Part shown: positions 6,879 to 14,785 of the stretch, piece after piece
Layout: each line of letters begins with the position of its first letter
Position numbering within the stretch: the stretch's first letter is position 1
DNA from: Bacteroidales bacterium
GTDB lineage: Bacteria > Bacteroidota > Bacteroidia > Bacteroidales > ML635J-15
DNA length: 17,726 nt
NCBI GenBank assembly: GCA_023228725.1
Contig: JALOAQ010000058.1
Coordinates: forward strand, 1-17,726
Direction of reading: 5' to 3'
The notes under the pieces: model-generated
Told to the model about the DNA's origin: nothing
Databases searched by the model: none
Seen by the model: only the letters and a program-made list of their open reading frames with translations
Translations under genes and position numbers: made by a program

Positions 6879-6903
6879 GTTTAATATAAAATATTAACTT
6901 AAA
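6874..6903 (+). terminator. Weak AT-rich hairpin, possible rarA terminator
   Basis: TTTAAGTT (6874-6881) pairs with AACTTAAA (6896-6903). Inside, AATAT/ATATT extends the stem past a single-base bulge, with an AAA loop. The stem contains only one G-C pair and is followed by GATATTTTATT rather than a clean T-run, so termination efficiency is doubtful. Confidence 0.3.
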
Positions 6904-6959
6904 GATATTTTATTAGTTATATTTATTTAATTTTACACAAATTTTAATTTGATACTCTT

Positions 6960-9900
6960 ATGAAAAGTTTTAGTTTTATTTTCGTTTTATTCTTTTTCAG
7001 TTTCAATTTGTTCTCGCAGTCATTAGTGCATTTACAAGAAGGAAGAACAAATGCAAGAATTATTTCTGATAATCAGTATGCTTTAAGTTTTACAAGCTCA
7101 CTTTCTGGTTTTGATGTTTTAGGTGTAAAGACAAAAGACGGGGAATATATTAGAATTATAGTTCCTGAATATTATCCAGATAAACACATTTCAAATCCTG
7201 AACTGCCGGTAATGACAAAACTTATTGAAGTTCCCTTAGATTCTGAATTTGAAATTAGAATAAAAAGCTTTGATGAACAGATAGTAAATTTGAACGAATA
7301 TGGTCTTGATTTTCCAATTTTGCCAAATCAAGAAAGTGTTTCTAAAAGTGCTGATTATGACAGACTTCCCTTTCAGAAAAACTCAAGAATATACACAGAT
7401 AAAGAATATTATGAAACACAAATTGTAAGTGTAGAATTATTGAGTAAAATGCGTGGGGTACAAATTGCTCAACTAAGTGTAAGTCCGTTTTCTTATGATA
7501 TTGAAAGCAATACTTTAATTGTAAGAAATAATATTGAAGCAGAAATTATTTATAAAAATGTAGATTTTCAAAAAACTGCTCAACTAAAAGCTGATAAATA
7601 TTCTCCTGCTTTTGGTTCTGCTTACAATACTTTGTGGAATTATAAATCTCCTGAAACCAAGGGAGCAATTTCTCGTTATCCTATAAAATATGTAATTGTT
7701 AGCCACAGAATGTTTGAGTCCGCTCTTGATTCTTTTGTTAAATGGAAAACTAAAAAAGGTTTTTATGTCTCTGTTGCATATACAGATGAAATTGGAACAA
7801 CAGCAAACGAAATTAAAAGCTATTTGCAAGGACTTTATAATGCAGGGACGGCTGAAGATCCAGCACCAACATATGTGCTTTTTGTTGGAGATGTGGCTCA
7901 AGTAGCTTATGCTAAGCAAATACCCGGTAGTGGTTGGTTTGATGACGGACATGTAACAGACATGTATTATTGTGAATATGACGGTGGTAATGACTATATT
8001 CCTGAAGTTTATTTCGGTAGATTTTCAGCAAGCTCTGTTGCACAATTAAATCCGCAAATTGAAAAAACCTTAATGTTTGAAAAATATACTTTCCCTGACC
8101 CAAGTTTTTTAGGTGAAGTTGTTTTAGTTGCAGGCTCTGATAATAGTTGGGCACCAACTCATGCAAATGGTCAAGTAAATTATTCGCATAATTATTACTT
8201 TAACGATGACCATGGAGTTACAGAAGCTAATGTTTATTTGCATCCTGCTTCAAGTGGGCAGGCAACTGCAATTAGGACAAGAATTGGACAAGGTGTTGGT
8301 TTAGCAAATTATACAGCGCATTGTGATGAAACAGGATGGGCAGATCCTAAATTTAGCGTCAGTCATATTTCATCGCTAAATAATGAAAATAAATACTTTT
8401 TTAGTATTGGCAACTGTTGTTTATCAAATAAATTTGAAGTAGGCGAGTGTTTTGGAGAAGCACTTGTTAGAGCAAATAAAAAAGGAGCAGTAGCTCATAT
8501 TGGTGGTTCAAATAGTACTTATTGGGACGAGGATTTTTATTGGACAGTAGGTTTAACTTCTACAATTACAGCTAACGTAACTTATGAACAATCTGGCTTA
8601 GGAGCTTATGACCATTTATTCCACGATAGAGGCGAAGATCCATATCCAAGTGCTTACGAAATGATTTATGCAGGAAATATGGCAGTGGAAGCATCAACTT
8701 CTTCACTAAAAAAATATTATTGGGAGATTTATCATGTAATGGGAGATCCTTCTTTAATGCCTTATGTTGGTGTTCCCGAACAAATACAAGCTTCTTACTT
8801 AGCAAGTCTCCAAATAGGTATGAGCTCTCTTACTGTTAATACTGAAGAAAATGCTTATGTGGCTTTAAGTAATGATGGTGTACTATTAGATGCTGTTCTT
8901 GCAAACTCATCAGGAATTGCTGTTTTGAATTTTGACGCTTTAACTAATGTTGGCAATCTTGATATTGTAATTACAAAACAATTTAGAGCTCCATTAATTC
9001 AACAAATTGCGGTTATACCTAACGATAATGATTATGATGCAATGCTTAGTGCAATTATTGCTCCAACAAGTCAAATTCATATTAGTCAAGCAAGCTTTGT
9101 GCCTTCTGTAAAAATCATGAATCTTGGGCAAATAGATCTAAATTCTGTTGTTGTTGCTTATATTTTAGATAATCAAGAACCTGTTACATTAGATTGGACA
9201 GGAAATTTAGAAAGCTTAGAAACTGAAGTTGTCAATTTTCCTGAAATTACTCTTACAGAGGGTAGTCATATTTTTACTGCTTTTGTTGAAAATCCAAATG
9301 GAGAAACCGATCAATATCCACAAAATGATGAAATGACTAAAAATGTGTTGGTTTATTCTGGTAATGTAAAAATTGAATCTATTCAAAGCCCAGAAGATTC
9401 TTATTGCAATACTAATACATTAAGCCCAAAAATTACAATTAAAAATATGGATAGTGAGTCAGTAAGTTCTTGCCTAATATCTTATGTTTGTGAAGGAATA
9501 ACTGACGAATTTTCTTGGACTGGAAATCTTGCCTCAAACTCTACAACTCAAATTACTTTTCCTGAAAAAACTTTTCCTGATGGACATAACAATATAGTTT
9601 TTACAATAGAAAGTGTAAATGATGGAAGTAATTTAGCTAGTTTTGGAAATAGCTTAGAGAAAAATTTCAAGGTGATAAGTGTTGCAAACACAATAATTGT
9701 TGATATTTTAAGTGATTATTTCCCAGAGCAAAATACTTGGGAATTAACAATGGACGAAACTTCAGAACTTATTTATACAGAAAGTTTATCAAACGCAAAT
9801 TCTCATCATATTAAAGAATTATGTTTGGGTAATGGTTGTTATACTTTCGAAATTACAGATAGCAATAATGATGGAATGAATGGGTGGTGGTTGAATTCAG

Positions 9901-10259
9901 CTAAAGGAAGTGTGAAAATTACAAACGCTTCAACTTCTGAAACTTTGTGGGAATATACAAGTAGTGGCAACTGGTCAAGCAAAACTTTTCAATTTTGCTT
10001 GGATTTAACTGACATAGAAAGCCATACAGCAAATATTAATATTTATCCAAATCCAAGTACAGGAATTATTAATATTGAAAATGAAAATATTATTTCAAAT
10101 ATTTCTGTTTTTAATAATATTGGACAAATGCTTGAAAATAAAAACTATAAGGATAGCAATATTAGTATAGATCTACACAATTTACCAAATGGAATTTATT
10201 TTATAAAAATTACTGATGACACAAAAGTTATTACTAGAAAAATAACTTTAAATAAATAA
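6960..10259 (+). CDS. Secreted gingipain-family (C25) cysteine peptidase with type IX secretion sorting domain
   Basis: A 1099-residue extracellular endopeptidase, built like P. gingivalis gingipains. Order: signal peptide (1-20, cleavage after FSQ or nearby); propeptide-like region (about 21-235); C25 catalytic domain (about 240-605). Active-site segments are NYTAHCDETGWADP (450-463, catalytic H454) and FSIGNCCLSNKF (481-492, catalytic C487), then HIGGSNSTYWDEDFYWTVG and YYWEIYHVMGDPSLMPY, which closely follow RgpB. D334 (HVTDMYY) aligns with the S1 Asp163 of RgpB, suggesting Arg preference at P1. Next are two CARDB-like beta domains (about 700-800 and 805-905) and a beta domain with the C-x4-CYTFEITDSNNDGMNGW pattern (about 912-1013). 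The tail from INIYPNPSTG (1026-1035) to ITRKITLNK is a type A sorting domain, recognised by the type IX system and removed on export. Both halves of the dyad are intact. A terminator follows. Its promoter is unclear; TAATTTG at 6945-6951 is one base short of the -7 consensus. Confidence 0.95.
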   Translation: MKSFSFIFVLFFFSFNLFSQSLVHLQEGRTNARIISDNQYALSFTSSLSGFDVLGVKTKDGEYIRIIVPEYYPDKHISNPELPVMTKLIEVPLDSEFEIRIKSFDEQIVNLNEYGLDFPILPNQESVSKSADYDRLPFQKNSRIYTDKEYYETQIVSVELLSKMRGVQIAQLSVSPFSYDIESNTLIVRNNIEAEIIYKNVDFQKTAQLKADKYSPAFGSAYNTLWNYKSPETKGAISRYPIKYVIVSHRMFESALDSFVKWKTKKGFYVSVAYTDEIGTTANEIKSYLQGLYNAGTAEDPAPTYVLFVGDVAQVAYAKQIPGSGWFDDGHVTDMYYCEYDGGNDYIPEVYFGRFSASSVAQLNPQIEKTLMFEKYTFPDPSFLGEVVLVAGSDNSWAPTHANGQVNYSHNYYFNDDHGVTEANVYLHPASSGQATAIRTRIGQGVGLANYTAHCDETGWADPKFSVSHISSLNNENKYFFSIGNCCLSNKFEVGECFGEALVRANKKGAVAHIGGSNSTYWDEDFYWTVGLTSTITANVTYEQSGLGAYDHLFHDRGEDPYPSAYEMIYAGNMAVEASTSSLKKYYWEIYHVMGDPSLMPYVGVPEQIQASYLASLQIGMSSLTVNTEENAYVALSNDGVLLDAVLANSSGIAVLNFDALTNVGNLDIVITKQFRAPLIQQIAVIPNDNDYDAMLSAIIAPTSQIHISQASFVPSVKIMNLGQIDLNSVVVAYILDNQEPVTLDWTGNLESLETEVVNFPEITLTEGSHIFTAFVENPNGETDQYPQNDEMTKNVLVYSGNVKIESIQSPEDSYCNTNTLSPKITIKNMDSESVSSCLISYVCEGITDEFSWTGNLASNSTTQITFPEKTFPDGHNNIVFTIESVNDGSNLASFGNSLEKNFKVISVANTIIVDILSDYFPEQNTWELTMDETSELIYTESLSNANSHHIKELCLGNGCYTFEITDSNNDGMNGWWLNSAKGSVKITNASTSETLWEYTSSGNWSSKTFQFCLDLTDIESHTANINIYPNPSTGIINIENENIISNISVFNNIGQMLENKNYKDSNISIDLHNLPNGIYFIKITDDTKVITRKITLNK

Positions 10260-10282
10260 AAATTGTTTAAAATATTTATCAT

Positions 10283-10308
10283 AAGCCCGATTTTATTTCG
10301 GGCTTTTT
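10283..10308 (+). terminator. Rho-independent terminator after the C25 peptidase gene
   Basis: AAGCCCGA (10283-10290) and TCGGGCTT (10298-10305) form a perfect GC-rich 8-bp stem with a 7-nt TTTTATT loop, followed by a T-run (10304-10308) and a second T-run after one G. It sits 23 nt after the stop. Its T-tract overlaps the -33 element of the next gene's promoter. Confidence 0.9.
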
Positions 10309-10337
10309 GTTTTTGTAAAAAGTTTTTTATAAATTTG
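10306..10337 (+). promoter_or_regulatory. Predicted promoter of the zinc-ribbon gene
   Basis: TTTG (10306-10309), 20 nt, then TAAATTTG (10330-10337) matches the Bacteroidota TTTG-N19-21-TAnnTTTG pattern exactly. The ATG is 16 nt downstream of the -7 box, implying a very short leader. The -33 lies in the T-tract of the preceding terminator. Confidence 0.65.
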
Positions 10338-10353
10338 TAAAAAACCATAAGCA

Positions 10354-10713
10354 ATGAAAAAGATTTGTCCTGTTTGTAATCAAGAATTTGAAGGTAGGTC
10401 TGATAAGAAATTCTGTTGCGACCAATGTCGTAATACTTATAATAATCACAAATATGCTGACTTTTCAAATCAAACGAGAAATATAAATAGAATTTTAAAA
10501 AACAATAGAAAAATTCTGTCCGATTTATTTGAAAAAGGAATTTATAAAATTCATAAAGAAAAACTTTTAAAAGCAGGTTATAATTTTGATTATTTAACCA
10601 GTATTTATGAAACAAAATCAAAAAAAACTTATCACTATTGCTACGACTTTGGAATAGCTGCAATCGAGGAGGGTTGGTTTTTAATAGTTGAGAAATTAGA
10701 AGACTTAGATTAA
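10354..10713 (+). CDS. Small zinc-ribbon protein of unknown function
   Basis: A 119-residue cytosolic protein without a signal peptide. The N-terminus has CPVCNQEF (C5, C8) and KFCCDQCRNTYNNH (C21/C22 and C25), a four-cysteine treble-clef or zinc-ribbon-like knuckle that probably binds one Zn. A basic Asn/Lys-rich helical middle follows (about 35-75, with IKKNNRKIL-like composition). The conserved-looking C-terminal block GYNFDYLTSIYETKSKK... YCYDFGIAAIEEGWFLIVEK suggests a small alpha/beta domain. Proteins of this layout are common as hypothetical genes in Bacteroidota, so this is probably an orthologous family of unknown role; binding of nucleic acid or protein is only a guess. It has its own promoter and stands between two peptidase genes without an evident functional tie. 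Confidence 0.85.
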   Translation: MKKICPVCNQEFEGRSDKKFCCDQCRNTYNNHKYADFSNQTRNINRILKNNRKILSDLFEKGIYKIHKEKLLKAGYNFDYLTSIYETKSKKTYHYCYDFGIAAIEEGWFLIVEKLEDLD

Positions 10714-10747
10714 TCAAGATTTTTTATTATTTCACTTTTTCTGTTTT

Positions 10748-10773
10748 TAAACAAAGCTCTAAGTTTTTGTTTA
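10748..10773 (+). repeat. 8-bp inverted repeat overlapping the aminopeptidase promoter -33 box
   Basis: TAAACAAA (10748-10755) and TTTGTTTA (10766-10773) are perfect complements separated by 10 nt. The right arm contains the TTTG -33 element of the next gene. It could be an operator or a weak AT-rich terminator for the zinc-ribbon gene; there is no T-run after it. Confidence 0.4.
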
Positions 10774-10795
10774 TTAGATTAGAATATTAATTTTG
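10766..10795 (+). promoter_or_regulatory. Predicted promoter of the leucyl aminopeptidase gene
   Basis: TTTG (10766-10769), 18 nt, TAATTTTG (10788-10795) fits the Bacteroidota consensus. The ATG is 21 nt after the -7 box. Confidence 0.6.
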
Positions 10796-10816
10796 TATCA
10801 ACTTAAATTTTAAATT

Positions 10817-12235
10817 ATGATAAAACTAATTTCAAAGCATAAGCAAAACGAAAATATCGTTTATATTATCTCAAAAAAAACTCAAATAAAAAAACTTGAA
10901 TTAAGTAATGAAGAGCAAAATTATGTGCAAAAAATCTTTGAGAACAAATCAGATTTTGTGCATATAAATTCCTTAAGTTTTTCAAAATTTGTAATTCTTG
11001 CAAATGAAGAAAAGGAAATTAATTCAAGATTAGAAATTTTAAGAAATTTGGCTAATAAAACTGTAAATATTTTAAATGAACTAAAATATACTGAGCTAAA
11101 TATTCTAGATTTAAGTGAAAAATATGCCTTAGAATTTGCTGAAGCCTTAAGTCTAAGCACATATTCATTTAATAAATATTTTAAAAATAAGGAAGAAAAA
11201 ACCATTAGTTTAAAATCTATTAATATAATTAGTGAAAAACTTTCAGAAAAAGATATTCAAGTAAAAAATGCTTTATGTGAAGGTGTTTTTGTGGCTAGAG
11301 ATATAATCAATGAACCTGTTTCTTTCATGACTGCTACTAAACTTGGTCAGGAAGTAGAAAGTTTAGCTAAAAAGTTTGGTTTTAAAGCTGAAGTTTTTGA
11401 CAAAGGTAAAATTGAGAGTTTAAAAATGGGCGGATTATTAGCAGTAAATCGTGGCAGTGTTGAACCTCCAACTTTTTCTGTATTAAGTTATGAACCCAAA
11501 AATGCAGTAAATGAAAATTATATTGTTTTGGTTGGAAAAGGTTTAGTCTTTGATACAGGTGGTATTAATCTAAAACCTAGTGGCTCTTTAGAAACCATGA
11601 AAAGTGACAAATCGGGTGGGGCTGCTGTAATTGGAGTTATTTCTGCAATAGCAAAAGCAAAATTACCAATTAAAATTATTGGTTTACTACCTTCAACCGA
11701 CAATAGGCCTGGAAATAATGCTTATGTACCCGAAGATATTATTACAATGCATGATGGAACTACAGTTGAAGTTATGAATACTGACGCTGAGGGAAGATTA
11801 ATTTTAGCTGATGCTTTATCATATGCGAAAAAATTCAATCCTGATTTAGTAATTGATATAGCTACACTTACAGGAGCTGCCGTTGTGGCTATTGGTGAAA
11901 GTGCAACAGCTGTAATGGGCAATTCGGAAAAGCATATTTCTGAACTCAAAAAAACAGGATTTGAAGTTTGGGAAAGACTTGTTGAACTACCTCTTTGGGA
12001 GGATTTTGGAGAACAATTAAAATCCCCAGTGGCTGATATGAAAAATATCGGAACCCGTTGGGGTGGTGCAATCACTGCTGGAAAGTTTTTAGAGCATTTT
12101 ACTGATTATAATTGGGTGCATTTGGATATTGCAGGTCCAGCTTTTACCGAAAAAAATGATTCTTACCGCGGAAAAGGTGGTACTGGAGTTGGTGTTAGAT
12201 TAATTTTTAATTATTTATTAAAAACATTTGAATAA
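10817..12235 (+). CDS. pepA: Leucyl aminopeptidase, M17 family
   Basis: A di-metal aminopeptidase that removes N-terminal residues, typically Leu, from peptides in the cytosol for peptide turnover; hexameric in known members. The 472 residues consist of an N-terminal alpha/beta domain (about 1-150, poorly conserved and Lys/Glu-rich here) and a catalytic M17 domain (about 155-470). Metal and catalytic residues are visible by alignment with E. coli PepA: K241 and D246 in LVGKGLVFDTGG, K253 in NLK, D264 in MKSDKSGGAA, D323 and E325 in the signature NTDAEGRL (321-328), and R327. The PROSITE-like M17 signature is intact, so the enzyme should be active. No signal peptide. It has its own predicted promoter, and pdxA follows 75 nt downstream behind another predicted promoter. 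E. coli PepA is also a DNA-binding regulator; nothing here shows that role. Confidence 0.95.
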   Translation: MIKLISKHKQNENIVYIISKKTQIKKLELSNEEQNYVQKIFENKSDFVHINSLSFSKFVILANEEKEINSRLEILRNLANKTVNILNELKYTELNILDLSEKYALEFAEALSLSTYSFNKYFKNKEEKTISLKSINIISEKLSEKDIQVKNALCEGVFVARDIINEPVSFMTATKLGQEVESLAKKFGFKAEVFDKGKIESLKMGGLLAVNRGSVEPPTFSVLSYEPKNAVNENYIVLVGKGLVFDTGGINLKPSGSLETMKSDKSGGAAVIGVISAIAKAKLPIKIIGLLPSTDNRPGNNAYVPEDIITMHDGTTVEVMNTDAEGRLILADALSYAKKFNPDLVIDIATLTGAAVVAIGESATAVMGNSEKHISELKKTGFEVWERLVELPLWEDFGEQLKSPVADMKNIGTRWGGAITAGKFLEHFTDYNWVHLDIAGPAFTEKNDSYRGKGGTGVGVRLIFNYLLKTFE

Positions 12236-12256
12236 ATTAAGAGAAAATTTAAACTT

Positions 12257-12290
12257 TTTGCTTAAAATAGATTATAAAAACTTAACTTTG
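12257..12290 (+). promoter_or_regulatory. Predicted promoter of the pdxA-malic enzyme operon
   Basis: TTTG (12257-12260), 22 nt, TAACTTTG (12283-12290), an exact -7 match. The pdxA ATG is 20 nt after the -7 box. Confidence 0.55.
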
Positions 12291-12310
12291 CATGAATTAA
12301 AAAATAAAAA

Positions 12311-13378
12311 ATGAGTAGATTAAAAATAGGTATTACTCATGGCGACATAAACGGAATTAGCTATGAAGTGATTATAAAAACATTATCAGACACAAGATTA
12401 ATAAGTAATATTATTCCAATAATTTATGGTTCTCCAAAAGTTTTAGCATATTATAGAAAAGCATTAAACAATAACAGTCAAACTATTACAATTAATTCAG
12501 TTGAAGATGCAAAAGCAAGGAATATAAATGTTATAAATTGTAATAGCGATGATGTTAGGGTAGAAATGGGTTTGTCAACCGAAATGGCTGGTTTGGCTTC
12601 TTATCAAGCTTTAGAAAAGGCTGTTCAAGATTTAAAAAGTAATAAAATTGATATAATAGTAACTGCTCCAATTAATAAGAAAAATATTCAGGCAGCAGGA
12701 TTTAATTTTCCTGGACATACCGAGTTTTTTGCTAAAGAATTTAATTCAAAAAATCATTTGATGATTTTAATGAATGATGCTATAAAAATTGGAGTAGTAA
12801 CAGGACATATTCCTTTAAGCGAAGTGCCATCAGCAATAAGCCAAGAACTAATATTAGAAAAATTAAATACTTTAAATCAAAGTCTTAAAAATGATTTTTT
12901 AATAAAAAAACCACGTATTGCTGTACTTAGTTTAAATCCTCATTGCGGAGATGATGGCTTAATTGGTAAAGAAGAAAAAACTATTATAATTCCTGCAATA
13001 GAACAAGCAAAAAACCAAGATATATTAGCTTTTGGTCCTTATCCTGCTGATGGGTTTTTTGGAGCAGCTTTATATAAAAAGTTCGACGCTGTTTTGGCAA
13101 TGTACCACGACCAAGGCTTAGCTCCCTTTAAAGTAATTGCTTTTGAAGACGGAGTAAATTATACAGCAGGTTTGCCAATAGTACGAACATCGCCGGCACA
13201 TGGTACCGCATATGAAATTACAGGTAAAAATATTGCTTCTGAGCAATCTTTTAGATCTGCATTATATAAAGCAGTGGATATTTATAAAAATAGAAATTTT
13301 CAAGCTGAATTAGAAAAAGGAAAATTAAATATAGAAGATTTAGGTGATATTAAAGAAATAAATCAAAACGGAGAGTAA
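12311..13378 (+). CDS. pdxA: 4-hydroxythreonine-4-phosphate dehydrogenase
   Basis: Oxidises 4-(phosphooxy)-L-threonine with NAD to the aminoketone that PdxJ condenses with deoxyxylulose 5-phosphate, in the DXP-dependent route to pyridoxal phosphate; a cytosolic homodimer with the active site between subunits. The 355 residues are slightly longer than E. coli PdxA. The divalent metal ligands fall at H166 (TGHIPLSE), H211 (LNPHCGDDG) and H266 (MYHDQGLAP), the same numbers as in E. coli. Substrate-binding GHTEFFA (135-141), GPYPADGFF (242-250) and RTSPAHGTAYE (292-302) are also intact. The N-terminal KIGITHGDINGISYEVI is the Bacteroidota form of the family start. Its stop shares one base with the following ATG (TAATG), so it is probably translationally coupled to the malic enzyme gene. 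The other PLP genes are not in the window. Confidence 0.96.
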   Translation: MSRLKIGITHGDINGISYEVIIKTLSDTRLISNIIPIIYGSPKVLAYYRKALNNNSQTITINSVEDAKARNINVINCNSDDVRVEMGLSTEMAGLASYQALEKAVQDLKSNKIDIIVTAPINKKNIQAAGFNFPGHTEFFAKEFNSKNHLMILMNDAIKIGVVTGHIPLSEVPSAISQELILEKLNTLNQSLKNDFLIKKPRIAVLSLNPHCGDDGLIGKEEKTIIIPAIEQAKNQDILAFGPYPADGFFGAALYKKFDAVLAMYHDQGLAPFKVIAFEDGVNYTAGLPIVRTSPAHGTAYEITGKNIASEQSFRSALYKAVDIYKNRNFQAELEKGKLNIEDLGDIKEINQNGE

Positions 13379-14682
13379 TGAAAATATTTACAAAACAAGA
13401 AGCTTTAGATTATCATAGCAATGGTAGAAAAGGAAAAATTGAAGTAATTCCTACAAAAGCATTTCAATCTCAAAAAGACTTATCCCTTGCATATTCACCT
13501 GGAGTAGCAGAACCTTGCTTAGAAATTGAAAAAAACGATAAATTAGCTTATGATTATACCGCAAAAGGAAATCTTATTGGTGTAATTTCAAACGGAACAG
13601 CTGTTTTAGGTTTAGGTAATATTGGAGCTCAAGCGGCAAAACCTGTAATGGAAGGAAAAGGTTTTTTGTTTAAAATTTTTGCTGATATTGATGTTTTTGA
13701 TCTTGAAATTAATGAAAATAATCCGCAAAAACTTATTGAAATAATTAAAACTTTAGAACCAAGTTTTGGTGGAATAAATCTTGAAGATATTAAAGCTCCT
13801 GAATGTTTTGTTATTGAAGAAAGACTGAAATCTGAAATGAATATTCCAGTTTTTCACGACGATCAACATGGTACTGCAATTATATCGGGTGCAGGTTTAT
13901 TAAACGCTTTAAAATTAGTAAATAAAAAAATTGAAGATGTAAAAGTAGTTTTCAATGGTGCAGGTGCTGCAGGTATTGCTTGTGCAAGATTTTTTGTAAG
14001 CTTAGGTGTTGCAAAAGAAAATATTGTATTGTGCGATTCAAAGGGGGTTGTAAGACAAGATAATTTTGGAGATAATATTTACAAAAAAGAATTTGCAACT
14101 AATAGAAATATCAATACTTTAGCAGAAGCTATGAATGGGGCTGATGTCTTTGCAGGAGTTTCTGTTGGTAATGTTGTTAGTAAAGAAATGATTAAATCAA
14201 TGTCGGAAAACCCTATTGTTTTTGCAATGGCTAACCCCGATCCAGAAATATCTTATGATGATGCCATAAAAGCTCGCCCGGATCTTATTATGGCAACCGG
14301 CAGAAGTGATTTTCCTAATCAAGTTAATAATGTACTTGGTTTTCCATTTATTTTTAGAGGTGCCTTGGATGTTCAGGCTTCGTGTATTAACGAAGAGATG
14401 AAAAAAGCTGCAGCAAAATCACTTGCGGAATTAGCCCTATTACCAGTTCCCGATTATGTTAGCAAAGCATATGGGCAAGAAAAAATAGAATTTGGAAAAG
14501 AATATATTATTCCAAAACCACTAGACTTAAGAGTAATTGAATATGTTGCTGTTGCTGTTGCAAAAGCTGCGATAGAAACAAAAGTAGCGAATAAAATAAT
14601 AAAAGATTGGGAAACTTATAAAATAGAATTGAGAAAACGAGTGGAGAGAGTTCACAATAATTACTATAAGTTTAATTCTTAG
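13378..14682 (+). CDS. maeB: Malic enzyme, short form without a phosphotransacetylase-like domain
   Basis: Oxidative decarboxylation of malate to pyruvate with reduction of NAD(P), feeding pyruvate and reducing power. The 434 residues cover the malic N-domain (about 15-155), with SLAYSPGVAEPCLEI (36-50, catalytic Y39) and MEGKGFLFK (91-99, catalytic K94). Metal-binding acidic residues are in GGINLEDI (E136, D137) and FHDDQHGTA (D161, D162). The NAD(P) Rossmann domain (about 165-400) carries VVFNGAGAAGIACA (190-203), then FAMANPDPE. E. coli-type MaeB is about 759 residues with a C-terminal phosphotransacetylase-like domain; that domain is absent, and the frame ends cleanly rather than by an obvious frameshift. 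NAD versus NADP preference cannot be told from motifs alone, so the symbol is by family only. Coupled to pdxA by a 1-nt overlap. Confidence 0.92.
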   Translation: MKIFTKQEALDYHSNGRKGKIEVIPTKAFQSQKDLSLAYSPGVAEPCLEIEKNDKLAYDYTAKGNLIGVISNGTAVLGLGNIGAQAAKPVMEGKGFLFKIFADIDVFDLEINENNPQKLIEIIKTLEPSFGGINLEDIKAPECFVIEERLKSEMNIPVFHDDQHGTAIISGAGLLNALKLVNKKIEDVKVVFNGAGAAGIACARFFVSLGVAKENIVLCDSKGVVRQDNFGDNIYKKEFATNRNINTLAEAMNGADVFAGVSVGNVVSKEMIKSMSENPIVFAMANPDPEISYDDAIKARPDLIMATGRSDFPNQVNNVLGFPFIFRGALDVQASCINEEMKKAAAKSLAELALLPVPDYVSKAYGQEKIEFGKEYIIPKPLDLRVIEYVAVAVAKAAIETKVANKIIKDWETYKIELRKRVERVHNNYYKFNS

Positions 14683-14683
14683 T

Positions 14684-14714
14684 TTTATAAAATTATATTA
14701 AAAAATTTTATAAA
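14684..14714 (+). repeat. 11-bp perfect inverted repeat after the malic enzyme gene
   Basis: TTTATAAAATT (14684-14694) and AATTTTATAAA (14704-14714), 9-nt loop. It begins 1 nt after the malic enzyme stop and its right arm runs into the -7 box of the next gene. There are no G-C pairs and no T-run, so it is either a weak terminator or an operator. Confidence 0.5.
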
Positions 14715-14718
14715 TTTG
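14711..14718 (+). promoter_or_regulatory. Predicted -7 element for the TPR-pgi unit
   Basis: TAAATTTG matches TAnnTTTG exactly, 67 nt before the TPR gene ATG. No TTTG lies at the usual upstream distance. The leader would be about 60 nt, longer than for other genes here, with no recognisable riboswitch. Confidence 0.45.
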
Positions 14719-14785
14719 TACAATTGAAACTTTATACTTAAGCTTTTAGCAAATATTAGTTTAAGTAAATTAAAATAATTAAGCT

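Noticed and set aside
6769..6959. RNA gene between rarA and the C25 peptidase gene
   Set aside because: No cloverleaf or other recognisable structure; only an AT-rich hairpin and a short doubtful frame.
7584..7952. 122-codon minus-strand open frame
   Set aside because: It lies wholly inside the C25 peptidase gene, opposite well-conserved catalytic-domain sequence; no motif.
10196..10717. 173-codon minus-strand open frame
   Set aside because: It is antisense to the zinc-ribbon gene, its promoter and a terminator; its composition is Phe/Leu/Lys/Asn-rich low complexity with no motif, as expected of AT-rich antisense.
11722..12075. 117-codon minus-strand open frame
   Set aside because: Antisense to the M17 catalytic motifs; a shadow of conserved coding.
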